Assembly (NCBI GenBank): GCA_949361645.1
Contig: OX442437.1
Span: 1,756,296-1,820,295 of the forward strand
DNA from: Spongilla lacustris
Lineage: Eukaryota > Porifera > Demospongiae > Spongillida > Spongillidae
Direction of reading: 5' to 3'
Length of the DNA: 64,000 bases
Shown here: in pieces, positions 1 to 11,509 of the stretch
Layout: each line of letters begins with the position of its first letter
How positions within the stretch are numbered: position 1 is the first letter of the stretch
Notes under the pieces: model-generated
Told to the model about the DNA's origin: nothing
Seen by the model: only the letters and a program-made list of their open reading frames with translations
Databases searched by the model: none
Made by a program: the position numbers and the translations under genes

Positions 1-562
1 TCAAATTCATCGGATTTTATTAACTACTTTTAACATATACCATAGTATTTTAATACATAGACATGCATGTAGCTACAGCTATCTTCTCAGGAGAGCTTTA
101 TTCACCCTGCTATCATGATTAAAGGACACCCATAAGTGCATTATATGGATACAACTTTCACCAACTTTCATGATTAGTGGGCGCTCGTGAGCTAGATTCT
201 AGCAAAGCCACTGGGACTTTTTAGGGTTAGGGTTAGGTAGGCCTATGTTGAAATTTCCGTAACCCTAATAAGGCCCATCAATCCAGTTTATGCCACTAAT
301 CACAATAGCTGGGCAAATCAAGCTCCCCTGATGAAAAATATGTATTTTTAAAGATACTTGAACCTCTGTCATGTGTTAATAATACTGTTAAAAAGTCGTT
401 AATAAAATTGGATGAATTTGAAGTAGGGGGTAGTCAAAGTAAAGGGTACACAGTGTTAAACTAAAACTTCATGTGTGCATAGACCCACCTAACGATGTAT
501 GCTGAATCACTTCTAGTCCATTTTCTGTTCAGTTCTCAGACACCATAAGTCATGATGCGATA
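1..562. other. Non-coding, no feature recognised
   Basis: No open frame of interest and no repeat boundary was found. A short TTAGGG-like run at about 222-237 is only two to three units long. The AT-rich sequence leads directly into the inverted-repeat element that begins at 565. Confidence 0.5.
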
Positions 563-1206
563 TACAGGGTGTTTCACAATCAAGGAAAATTGTTTATAAA
601 TTGACCACAAGAAGTTAATTAACTGGTGATTGTTGTTAAAAGTTCTAACAGCAAAAGAAGACATGCTGGTGAAATAAAATTAATATTATCTTTAATGGTT
701 AATTAACAATAATAAAAGTCCCAAAACCTTAATTCATTTCAAGTAAATATTATTAATGTTAATAAATGTAGGGTTAGTGTTTAGTTAAAAGATGCAAACT
801 GTACTGTACTTAAGTAACTGCTTCCATTTAGAAGTTATTCAAGATTGAAATCTTGATTTTTTGATTTTCGCAATGTACTTGATTTAGGGGCCATTGTATC
901 TCGATTTAGTGGTTTGAATTTATTAATAAATTCAGCCAAGTTGATATCATTAAAGTTCAAGAATATGTTGGAGCTTTTGAATGCCTCTAAAATGGTATAT
1001 TTTGATTCAGTGTTATCAAGAATTATTAATTCTTTTTGGTAATTTTAATTTTTTGATTTTATTAAATTAATTATTAATTTTATATTTAATTTGTTTACAT
1101 CAACATTTAAGCTCAAGTTAATAAAGCATTTATCAACAATTTAAAGTTAATTAACTGCTTGCGGTTAATTTATAAACAATTTTCCTTGATTGTGAAACAC
1201 CCTGTA
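563..1206. mobile_element. Non-autonomous TIR element, family A, complete
   Basis: The ends are perfect 38-bp inverted repeats at 565-602 and 1167-1204, beginning CAGGGTGTTTCACAATCAAG. Imperfect pairing continues inward to about 75 bp. Both ends are flanked by TA, which fits a TA target duplication as in Tc1/mariner-like elements. The 640-bp interior is very AT-rich and has no coding frame, so this is a MITE-type passenger that would need a transposase from elsewhere. A truncated second copy lies at 4276-4551. The superfamily is inferred from the TA flank only. Confidence 0.85.
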
Positions 1207-1210
1207 TATA

Positions 1211-2045
1211 TATATGGGACAGTGTCCAGCAAAATCGGGCTTGTGGGGTTATAATTTTATCACTATAAAAATTGCACGTTGTACTAAACAATACATCTTT
1301 GCAACGGTACTACCTTTTCCTTTCAAATTTTGTACACTTGTTCCCACACCATTTCTCTGTGTGAAAATCGATTTTTGTGATCTACAACTTTTCCGTGCCG
1401 TGGATACAACGATCGTTAACCCCGCGGGTTAGAAATTCACATTTCTCTACATACGAGTGTTGAAAACGCGTCAAATTCGGAGTATGCATAGAGGAGTCCT
1501 GTAACTATTGATTTGTTCTGTTCATTACTTATTGAATCATCCACTACGGAGATACGGTTGAGCACACTACAGGCACATTTTCCCGTTTGATTCGCACCAA
1601 TGTTATAATCACCGCCTTCCCATTCACTGAGCGGGACGTGATTTGCCAAAATCATTGGCGCGAATCAAGCGGGAAAACGTGCCCGTAGTTTGTTCAACTG
1701 TATCTCCGTAACGGATGATACAGAAATTAACGAACACAACAAACCAATAGCTGCAGGACTCCTCTATGTGAAACCCGAATTTGACGCATTTTCAACACTC
1801 GTACGTGAAGAAATGAGGATTTCTAACCCGCGGGGTTAACGATTGTTGTATCTACGGCACGGAAAATGAGTAGATTACAAAAATCGATCTTCACACAGAG
1901 AAATGGTGTGGGAACAAGTGTACGAAATTAGAAAGAAAAAGGTAGTACCGTCGCGAAGATGTGTTGTTTAGTACAACGTGCAATTTTTATAGTGATAAAA
2001 TTATAACCCCACAAGCCCGATTTTGCTGGACACTGTCCCATATAT
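1211..2045. mobile_element. Foldback element, family B, copy 1
   Basis: The element is one long imperfect palindrome. The left arm (about 1213-1603) pairs with the right arm (about 1651-2043) over nearly 400 bp, leaving a central loop of about 50 bp. Its outer ends read TATATGGGACAGTGTCC and the reverse complement. It starts in the TA that closes the family A element at 1206, so one element has inserted at the border of the other. The short frames inside are by-products of the palindrome. A second full copy is at 42607-43434, and end fragments are at 36546-36640 and 50514-50545. Confidence 0.85.
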
Positions 2046-2224
2046 TTATTATTTTTGGAATTAAAAAAAATGGAACTACTTAAGTAATTAACACTGTGTA
2101 TTGAGACGTTATACACACGTATACGCGATAGCGTCTATATACACACTGTTATACAGTAGTGTATAACAATACCTTTTCCATGGTGTAAATTGAAATCATA
2201 AATAGAAATAATAAGTCAACAAAT

Positions 2225-4283
2225 TTACTCCATAAATGAGGCCAGAGAAGCACCATCATCAAACCATTTAATGCGGGATCCTCTAAGACAGAGGCTCACT
2301 GCTCGAACCCCTGCAAAAGTGATCCAAGATCTGATGTAGCTGTTGGTGATAGAATAGGCTTTGTCACACTCTGACACCCCATCACACTGCCATCGAGCAC
2401 CTAATGCCATTCTTGAATCCAGCTTACCGGAGAAGAGAATATACAAAAGGCAGTTGAAGACAGAAGAGGCACCTTCACCCCATATGTCCTTTCCGTGGAT
2501 GGACTACTTCACAAATGGCTAGTCACTTCATTAAGCACATGGCCACTGCTCTGTCTTCCAAGTCTATGACACGGACATCAAACAATGCCTCCACCTGTGG
2601 TTGCCAAACACCTCTGATTCCCAGGTCAAGCCTTAGTCCTGGATCACTTGAGGTAGCAGTAGCTTTATTCACAATAGGCTCCTTTGTAACTTGGGGCCAC
2701 ACCTGACTGCATGGCAAGATCACCAATGCAGTCACGAATCTCCTTGTGGTGCAGTATAACAAGTCCCCCCTTCTTACAATCTAGGGCATGTTGGAAGGTG
2801 AAATCAGCTCCACAACCATCGCATTTGGCTGGCAGATAAGATGGATGTCGCAAATAGCGCAGAGCTAGGACATCTCTGAACTATACAGGAGCCAAATCAA
2901 AGTGGCAGGGTCGTCAACCAGCTGGACGTTTTGCCCTCAACCACCCTCATGATTGCAGGTTGTCTGCCTGGTGAAAGAGTTGCAAGAATGGCATCCAGTT
3001 TCTGTTTGGCAATCTCATCCAGTGCTTTTCGTGACTCATGCCTTGCCTTGCTGATTGCATCCAGGTGACAGGCAGAGCTAAATTCACCACATCCCTTACA
3101 CAACTTTGGTGCCCTGGGTAGAGGTGTAATAGGATGATGATGCTGTTTCGGTAGGATTATTGATCCCCAAGCCAGCAAACAAGTCAGTAAAGAAAAAACA
3201 GTTTACATTCAGCGTCTGACAAATCTCCTTCAAACAATGCTGGGTAGAAAGCAAATAGCATCTTGCAGTGGGACAAAAGCTCCTCCACAGTTATGCATGA
3301 CTCGCTGCAGGTATGACCATTCACACTGAAGGGATTTGGAGAGAGCAGTATAAGCGGCTTGGGGTGACTTGGTAGCTGCCTTGGAGAGTTTATCAACACA
3401 ATCTACCCACATTGCAACCTTCTTCCTCTCAAAATTGTCTGCTGTCATGCAGTCCCCAATAGCACCCCCAAGAAAGCGATATGTCCATTCACTATCTGCA
3501 CACCCAAATTGCCAAAGATTATCCTGGCCTCATCTTCAAATTGAGGGTTAACAATCAGACAGCCTTTCTTGGGCTCAGTAAAGTATCCATAAGCTGGGCC
3601 TTGCTCAGCCAAGTTACCAATGCAAGCTGAGTCATCTGCATACCAGGTCTGCAACCTGTTATCTTTGGCCTTTAGTGACTTTACAAGTGGCAATAGTGCA
3701 ACTGCATAGACGAGCCAGAGGATCACCTTGACTAAACCTTCCTTACTGAATAAGCATTCATCAGATCCTCTTAATACAAGCCTAGCAAATCCTCGATATG
3801 TACATGTGTTGAACAAAAACAGCTGCATCGAGGCCATAACATGCGAGCATTCCACAAGGCAGCAAGTAGGTTCACCATGTTAAAAGCTATCTTGGAATCC
3901 ACTAACAACAGCCCCCATCCATTACCAGAATGCTGGGTGTAAAGCCCCATCATTGCATGCACTGCTCCTTCTATGCCTGCTTTCAAACTGGATGCTAACT
4001 TATCTGTTCCACACATTTCAACATCAGTACCAGTGGTTAGAGCCATCACTCCACCAATAATGCAATGCAAACACTCTCCAATGCCAATAGGTCAAACTCC
4101 AGGACACTTTTCTAAGGCAATAAGTCGGTTAGCCATCAGAGCTTTAATGTTGTCCAGTTCAAGCACAGTGTTTGCCATTAATCGTGTCAGTGCTACAATA
4201 GCTTCTCTCAAACGATTACTGTGGGCGCCATAGCATAGTAGAAAACTATGCCACTGTACAGAATCAGTTCCACAAGGGGCCAT
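2225..4283 (-). pseudogene. Reverse-transcriptase pseudogene, N-terminus missing
   Basis: Reading down the minus strand, successive frames give an RT fingers/palm region (about 4283-3771, with the stretch GTDKLASSLKAGIEGAVHAM), the catalytic box YADDSACIG (about 3640), a connection region, then a zinc-knuckle-like C-terminal domain (about 2853-2665: two Cys pairs followed by H, then HHKEIRD). A final conserved motif, CLRGSR, lies near 2270. At least five frame changes and several stops break it, and the part upstream of the RT is absent, so it cannot be active. The protein type is the RT with a C-terminal HNE-RD domain that is abundant in marine invertebrate genomes; I do not assign a clade. 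The 5' end abuts a family A element fragment at 4276. Confidence 0.85.
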
Positions 4284-4551
4284 TGTATCTTGATTTACTG
4301 GTTAAAATTTATCATTAAATTCAGCCAAGTTGATATTATTCAAGGAAATGCTTAACTTAGAGCTTTTGGATGCCTTTAAAATGGCATGTTTTAATCAAGA
4401 ATTATTAATTCAGTTTTGTTGATTTGATTTTAGTTAATAAATTAGTTTGTTTACATCAACATTTAAACCCACATTATTAGAGCATTTAGCAACAGTTTTC
4501 AGTTAATTAACTGTTTGTGGTTAATTTATAAACATTGAGAAACACCCTGTT
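4276..4551. mobile_element. Family A element, 5'-truncated copy
   Basis: This segment matches 892-1204 of the complete family A element, from GGGGCCATTGTATCT to the terminal AACACCCTG, with about 15-20 percent divergence and small deletions. The left half and left TIR are missing. The break coincides with the edge of the RT pseudogene, which suggests that RT and element end were joined by one event. Confidence 0.75.
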
Positions 4552-4845
4552 TAGACATCATAAAGTGTGTATTGTATCATTGATTTACATGACCATGGAT
4601 TAAATCATTAACAGCTTTACTGAAATAATAACTACATGTTGTTGAGAATTTTTTGATTGTGGTTAACTATAGATCTTATACATGTATAAGCATCTCATTC
4701 TTGTATTAGTTTAGACATCATAAAGTGTAATTTACATGACCATGTATTAAATAATTAACAGCTTTACTGAAATTAACTACAAGAATTTATTTTATTTGTT
4801 TGATTGTAGTTAATTATAGATCTTTGTATAAGCATCTCATTCTTC
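4551..4845. repeat. Tandem duplication, 160-bp unit
   Basis: A unit beginning TTAGACATCATAAAGTGT at 4551 recurs at 4711. The second copy has short internal deletions and both end in CATCTCATTCTT. The first copy starts exactly at the end of the truncated family A element. Confidence 0.75.
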
Positions 4846-4849
4846 AATA

Positions 4850-6480
4850 TTTAGCACAAATTTAACATTAAATGGCTTACTTTTCCTTTCTTCACTAAAT
4901 TAATTACTGTATAATACTTCATATCACATATCAGGGCTACCAATGTTGTTAATAATCCATACACCACACACATCAAATTTGCAGGCACTGTCAAGTAGCA
5001 GCATTTGACACAAAAATAGCCATAAGTAATAGCCACATAACTTTTACTGACCTCTACGTAAAGCTATTTCAATTACATGCATTGCAAGATGCGTGTGTAC
5101 ATGTTCATTATGCTTCTTGACCACAAGTGGAACAGCTGGGCGGCTGCATTGTCTTTAGCCTTTCGTAATACATCCAACGCCATCATAATGATAATTGTAG
5201 TTTGGCACTTTCTTCGTTAGCATTCAAGACCCTCTGTATATCGATCGATAGAATCTCGCAGTTGTGATGCGCCAGCTCAATCATGAGTATAAACGCGTCA
5301 ATTGGGCCGGTCAGATGAAACGGTTCTACCATCCTGTGTTGGCACTATGCTAACACATAGTGATGGAATTAAGAACTCCCTATCACAAATAGTTGTTTCC
5401 AACGGTATGGAATGGAGGTTGGACTTGTCTTACGTCATATAATCCATAACATTGCATACCACTACCCCCCACACACACACTTCACTGAACCCCCTTCCCT
5501 CAGTGATTCATGGTGGTGTAAATTTTAGCCTCCCATATGCGTAGTCTGCGTTGCTGCATGATTTAATTATTTACATAGACTGGGGGCATATCCTGGGGAC
5601 TGGGGGGGGGGGGGGGGGGGGCATAGACTGGGCTTGAATTTTCCCCCTGTGGTTATACAAGAAAAGTTAGTCTGGTGACTTGAATTAATAATTACAAACT
5701 CATTTGCCACTGCGTGAAGGACTAGCATATCTGTGACTTCTCAATGCACATGTAAATGCATGCACAAGTTTAACCGAATCTGCTTTCAAGTCGAAAAATA
5801 ATCATTTGAACCATACATGTACTTTAAAATATTGAACAATGTTTTCATGCTGTAAAGTTGGGGCACTATCGAATACAGTACAGAACATCTAATGTACATG
5901 TAAATGTGCAATATACATACATATACACCCAAAAAATTGGTGCGGTGGCTTATGACCCCAGCAATTTTTCCAAAAACGCTTGGATCCGTCCCTGTTCCCA
6001 TATCGGCTGGGAACAGAACTACCTAGAACTGGATGCATAGTCTTGTACCCAGCCCACTTTACAGCAGTGTCATGCAACTGCTGTGGAGTGGGTCTGGGTA
6101 CATGTCAAGGTAATTGCCCCTTGCCACCCACTGGAATGTTCGTTATGGCCTACTACATATATGAAATTGGGTGTATGTCAAATTTGAAGGGAGTCATAGC
6201 TCCTAGTCTTGTACCCAAACCCACTTCACAGCAGAGCGGTGACTGGTGGAAGACTGGGACAGATGTCACAGATCTTTATAACAGATATGGGCCAGGCTTT
6301 TTCTGGGAGGGGGAGTTATGTAGTGTGTTTGTGCACATAAGTTGAGTCTTACCCTGATGCATTAAAGTGTGTGCATTTCCTGTAAGAGATACTGTTCATT
6401 TTGATTATAAGTTGGACTTGAATGCAGTGTGGGGTCAGGTATTGAAGTCATTGAGTGCTGAATATTGAGAGTCAACATTA
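4850..6480. other. Intergenic stretch with a G-run and a small inverted repeat
   Basis: No coding region can be supported. A pure G run of about 20 lies at 5602-5621. An imperfect hairpin lies at 6044-6067 and 6079-6103 (arms TGTACCCAGCCCACTT and partner), with a third related arm at about 6208-6230, so this is probably a small dispersed repeat. Confidence 0.5.
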
Positions 6481-6563
6481 ATGTCTATTAATTTTTAAAT
6501 GTGTGTTTGTTAAGCCTCTATCCACCAGTACGAGTGGATTTAGCACTTTCATCATACTATTAG

Positions 6564-7613
6564 ATGCAAGCTTCAGCACAAGCTCAATGAAGCAGAGGAG
6601 GCATTGGCCGCTGCTGACAGTAGGTACGCAGACTTGGAAAAAGCCAAGACACATGGCCACAGAGCTGGAGGCCCTCCATTTTGATGTGGATAAGGTATAC
6701 TCTTTCAGTACCCATGTGACCAAAGATGTGACCATACAGTGACCAATGATGGACCTGTGTGATCATGGGCCTGTACCTAATAATATATTCAATTCAGGAG
6801 CACATGGTAGTGATATGACTGAAATACAAGAACCATTCATGCATGCACATACAAATATACTACATACCTGACCTGTGCACTGTTTTAATTCTGGTGGACG
6901 GTATATATACATGTATAAGAGGATGTTTATGGGAATAAGTATTTGTGGCAGTCATTGCTTATGGTCCTCATGTGATCCTCATGTGACTCACAGGAGCATA
7001 GAAGTGCCATTGTACTTAGAACAAGCAGAAGAGGATTGACCAGCAGATCTTGGAGTGGAGATCAAAGTACGAGGCTAAACAGACTGAACTGGAAAATATC
7101 CAGATGGAAAACCTTAACTACAGTATCAAGGTTTGGCCATGAATTGTGGGTGGTGTGATGTGACCATTTCCCTTGTTCCTTTACTGTGCTCTTTTCTCCC
7201 CCAAACCTCACACCAATCACACTCCCTTCTCCACATCTACAGATGTTAACATGGAAAGGTCAATATGATGAACTGTGCAATCAGCTTGATGCTTCAATGA
7301 ATGATAACAAATACCTTCAAGGTTGCCCCTTCCAATGGTCACTCATAGTAACACCAGACCTCCCATTCTCCATCAGTTAAAATTGGTGATCTGGAGAAGC
7401 AGTTGTTCCAGAGGGGGTCCTCAGTTCATGAGCTAGAGAAGGCCAAGAGAAAGCTGGAGGAAAAAGAGGAGTAACACAGTCACTGGTGAATATAGAGGAA
7501 CAGCTAGAGGGAGAACAGCAGAGGTTGAGCTGTATCCAATTGGAGCTCAACCAGCTTAAGCAGGAAACTGTGTGCAAGCTGGCAGAGTGGGATACAGAGA
7601 TAGAAGGCTTGAG
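6564..7613 (+). pseudogene. Myosin heavy chain rod fragment, tandem block copy A
   Basis: Four exon-like pieces encode the coiled-coil tail of a class II myosin heavy chain: 6564-6694 (HKLNEAEEALAAADSRYADL), 6994-7130 (QQILEWRSKYEAKQTELE), 7243-7321 (QYDELCNQLDASMNDNK) and 7377-7613 (SSVHELEKAKRKLEEKE, then LSCIQLELNQLKQE). Splice consensus remains, such as CTACAG at 7241 and the donor after 7613. It is broken: two bases are lost near 6651 (CATGGCC where copy C has CATATGGCC) and one near 7473 (GAGTAACACAG where the others have GAGCTAACACAG). No motor domain is present in the window. Rod identity rests on the heptad pattern and the conserved stretches. Confidence 0.85.
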
Positions 7614-7974
7614 GTGAGGATGCAAGTGTGGGGTGAGGGCAGTGTGAGAGTAGTTACATGTATGTAGTAGTGGAAGGGTGAGGTATGGTAGTGAATTTGT
7701 TCTGGCCAGTATTTGAATTGAGCGTTTAACATTAGGCATTTAGTAATTAATCACAAATGTCCACATATTTCTCCAACAATAAAAGTTCATTAAAACCTTC
7801 CTTCCCCTGTTAGGTGCAAGCTTTAGTGAGGTACATGCATGTAGAGTGGGGTAAAGAGGTCCCTGAGTATTGGGTATTTGTAGTTGAGAGTTTAACATCA
7901 GGCAACTACAAATTGAATGTCTATTATAAATTTTAGTCACCAGTAAAGTTGATTCAGCACTTCCCATCTGATAG

Positions 7975-8887
7975 TCTAAAGCTTCAGCACAAAATAAATG
8001 ATGCATTGGCTGCTTCTGACAGTAAGTATGCAGCTTTGGATCAAGTCACATATGGCCACAGAACTAGAGGTCCTTCGTCTTGATCTGGAAAAGGTATACT
8101 CATGTGACCAATGATGGCGCTGTACCCACTATGTGACCAATGATAGGCCTGTACCCAATGTGACCAATAGTGGACCTGTGCCTGACCAGCATGTACACTG
8201 TCTGTAATTTTGGTGTTATGTACATTCACATGTAGGGGGATGTTTGAGGCGGTATCTAGGGATGGGGTTAAGTATTCATGGCAGTCATTGCTTGTAGTCA
8301 TCATGTGATCCTCAGGAGCGTAGAAGTGCAGTTGTACTTGATAAAAAGCAGAAGAGGATTGACAAGCAGATCACGGTATGGTGGTCAAAGTATGAGGCCA
8401 AACAGGCTGAACTTGGAAGGAAACATGTAACTATAGCACTGAGGTGTGGCCATCAATCGTGCGTGGTGTGATGGCACTGTGACTTTTGCTTCTTGCCACA
8501 CTTCACTTGCACATTTGTACTTCTTTCTCCTCCCACACTCACACTGTCGCATATCCTGTCGCACACCTGCAGCTGTTGAAACTGAAAAGTCAGAATCATG
8601 AACTGTACAACCAGCTTGATGCTTCCTTGAATGATTCACCTTCTATTCTCCAGGCAAAATTGGTGGCCTGGAGAAGAAGTTGTTCCAGGGAGGGTCCTCA
8701 GTCCATGAGCTGGAGAAAGCTAAGTAGAAGTTGGAACTGGAGAAGAAAGAGCTAACACAGTCACTAGAGGATGCAGAGGGACAGCTTGAGGGAGAGCGAC
8801 AAAGGGTCCACCATATCTGCCCATCCAATTCAAGCAGGAAACAGAGTGCGAACTGGCAGAGAAGGGTGCAGAGATTAAGGTCTTGAG
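7975..8887 (+). pseudogene. Myosin heavy chain rod fragment, tandem block copy B
   Basis: Same four-exon order as copy A: 7975-8093, 8315 to about 8443, 8573 to about 8640, and 8654-8887. The intervening introns are also similar to those of copy A, so the duplication covered the whole block rather than single exons. The first exon has lost bases near 8040 and shifts frame before the ATELEVLRLDLEK part. The last exon contains an in-frame TAG at 8725-8727 where copy C has TGG, and the LQLELNQLK segment is partly deleted. Not translatable as it stands. Confidence 0.8.
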
Positions 8888-9066
8888 GTGAGGGTGCAGG
8901 TGGTGTGGGGTGAGGGCAGTGTGAGAAGAGGTACATTGTATGTAGCAGTGGATGGGATGTGGCATGGAAGTTCTTGAGTTATTTGAGGTGTCTGTTTAAC
9001 ATTTAATTTAGGCATTTAGTGAGGAATCACAAACATTGCCATAATTATCTTTGATCTCCCCCGTTA

Positions 9067-9936
9067 GACACAAGCTTCATTACAAGCGCAAGGAAGCAGA
9101 GGAGGCATTGGCTGCTTCTGACAGTAAATATGCAGCCTTGTACAAGACCAAGACACATATGGCCACAGAGCTGGATGTCCTTCTTCTTAATCTCAATGTG
9201 ACCAGTGATGGGCCTGCACCCATGCAATGTGTGATCAATGATGGGCCTTTACACGTACCTGTACCTGTGCACATGTTGTAATTTTGGTGGCCATTTGATG
9301 CAAGTAAGGGGATATTTGAGGTGATGTACATGTATGGATGTGATGACGTATTCGTGGCAGTACGTGTGCTTCCTTGTGACCTTCATGTGATCCACAGGAG
9401 TGTAGAAGTGCTGCTGTGCTTGTAAACAAGCAGGAGAAGATTGAACAACAGGTCGTGGAGTGGAGGTCAAAAGTATGAGGCTGCCCAGATTGAAACTAGT
9501 ACTGAGGTGTGGCTATCAACAGTGTGTAGTGTGATTGCACTGTGAATATTTCCATTGTTGAAATTAAAAGGCCAATAGGGCCTACAATGAACTTTACAAT
9601 CAGCTTGATGCTTTCTTGAATGATAATAAACATCTTTGAGGTACAGTTGCACCTTACATTGTTCACCCTTGGAAACACCTTTGATTCTCCACCACCATGT
9701 GAAATTGTTGACCTGGAGTAGTTGTTCCTGGGGGAGTCCTCAATCCATGAGCTGGAGAAGGCTAAGTGGAAGTTGGAAAAGGAGGAGGAGCTAACACAGA
9801 CACTTAAGGATGCAGAGGGACAGCTTGAGGGAGAACAGCAGAGGGTGCTCTGTATCGAATTGGAGCTCACCCAGCTTAAGCAGGAAATTGAGCTGAAGTT
9901 AGCAGAGAAGGACACAGACATGGAGTGCTTGAGGTG
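9067..9936 (+). pseudogene. Myosin heavy chain rod fragment, tandem block copy C
   Basis: The third copy has exon-like pieces at about 9067-9198 (RKEAEEALAASDSKYAAL, THMATELDVL), 9396-9480, 9570-9640 and 9711-9933 (SSIHELEKAKWKLEKEEEL, RVLCIELELTQLKQEIELKL). The first exon has lost its donor (AATGTGACC instead of AAGGTATAC). The last exon has TAG at 9719-9721 where copy A has CAG. The later part of the final exon is the best preserved of the three copies, with open heptads as far as the donor at 9934. Confidence 0.8.
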
Positions 9937-10048
9937 AGGCTGCAGGCAGGTGGGGTGAGGTGAGGGCACTGTGGATTGAAAGAGGGAAGCCATTAGTAAT
10001 GCATTGTTATTTGAGTTGAGGAGTGCATTGTAGTGTGTTATACAAAGA

Positions 10049-10884
10049 ACCATTGTCGACAGCTTGAAAGTCTTCAGCTCAGTTTGGAGGAGTCCAAGGC
10101 CAAGAATGAGCAGATCAGACTGAAGAAGGTAGTGGAAGGACAGATAGATGAGGAATGTTAGAAGGAGAAATTTGGAGAGGGATGGAGGTTTCAGAGTGGG
10201 ATAAAGTACTGCATCAAGGAGAAAGGGTAGTTAGACTGGGGGGAGGAGGAATATTGTTGGAAGGGAGAATCAGGGTAAGATGGACTAATGAGATGAGGAT
10301 GATGGGAGGGATGGAGTAAGCTCATACATCAACAACCCTGTCCTACTGTCCTCCATCCTACATAGCCCTATCTCCATTGCATGTTGTACTGAATTATTTC
10401 CATTTCATCTTACAAATAATTCATCTCGTTAATAATGCATGTTTACTTGTACCCAGATTGCTAAACTTGAGGGAGAGCTGGAGTCAGAGACCAAAAGAAA
10501 AAAAGATGCCGAGAAGAACCTTAAGCAGTGAGTGTGGTCCTGGGGAAGATGGTGCTGGATGTATCCCTTGCAATTGTGTCCTCAAACCCTGATGATGATT
10601 ACAAGTGTCCAAGTCATTAATCAGTGCCGAAATTATTAATCTGTGGTTAATCTGTGATTTTCTGTACTCTCATTCTTGTTTAGGTTTCAGCCTTGAACGA
10701 CAAGTCATTGAGTTGCAGACTCAGGTGGAGGAGAAGGCTGGATCACAGCATCTGCTGTAACAGATTAATGCCCTTAATGCAGCGATAAAGATCCTCTGTT
10801 GTGAGAAGGAGAATGTAGAGGGAGAACTGGAGGGTCTGTGCCACAATAACCATCATCTGAGGTCTGCCCTAGATCAGTCTTAGG
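10049..10884 (+). pseudogene. Myosin heavy chain rod, distal exons
   Basis: Single-copy exon-like segments follow the tandem blocks. About 10051-10128 reads LESLQLSLEESKAKNEQIRL, resembling the rod region after the triplicated block. About 10459-10530 reads IAKLEGELESETKRKKDAEK with a GTGAGT donor. About 10684-10884 reads SLERQVIELQTQVEEKAG and then GELEGLCHNNHHLRSALDQS. There is an in-frame TAA at about 10759 and a stop at about 10880. The order agrees with a myosin tail read 5' to 3', so the cluster descends from one gene. The far C-terminus is not visible. Confidence 0.7.
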
Positions 10885-10889
10885 AGGAG

Positions 10890-11509
10890 AAGTCTACAAT
10901 TCAGGCATTGCTGGCCAAAGCAAGAACTGCCACCACTACTGCTGTACATGTGAAAATGTGGAAGGTATGGACCAGATGTGCATGCATGTATTTGTGTGTG
11001 TTGTATGTATATGGAAATTACCTTCAGATGATTTCTTATAATAGCTTGCCCCAGTTCATGCTGATGACAACATAACAATTCCAAGTGACCAATCAATTGT
11101 CAACTGAAGCTAATTATTATCATGGCTGAATATATTATTGTATTATAATTTTGTGCTACATATGTATGTAGCTTTTTAAATTGTACCTATTGTCCTATGT
11201 AAATACGAGAATGTACGAATACAAAAACATGCAACATATATAAAACTCAAACTAGAACCCAGAGCATGCTGGGTTAACTTCATGAACGAGGATGAGGCCC
11301 AACCTAGCGAGAATAACTCTCCATTGGATTGCATTAGGATGAACTCATGAGTGTCCAATTCGTACTAAGATAATGGGACAAAAAATTGTGACAGGCTCAG
11401 TTTGTTTAGGTGAAGGTTTTAGTTAGCCATGACTACAAATCCAAATTAAATGTAAAAATGTATTTTGTTTGTATATTACCTTAATTATACCAGAAATGTC
11501 TTAATACTT
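10890..11509. other. Intergenic, nothing recognised
   Basis: AT-rich sequence between the myosin relic and the transposase relic. No frame, repeat boundary or RNA gene could be supported. Confidence 0.4.

Noticed and set aside
222..240. TTAGGG-like run
   Set aside because: Only two to three units and no array; too short for an interstitial telomere claim.
1437..1655. Short frames within the foldback elements
   Set aside because: They mirror across the palindrome and have no motifs.
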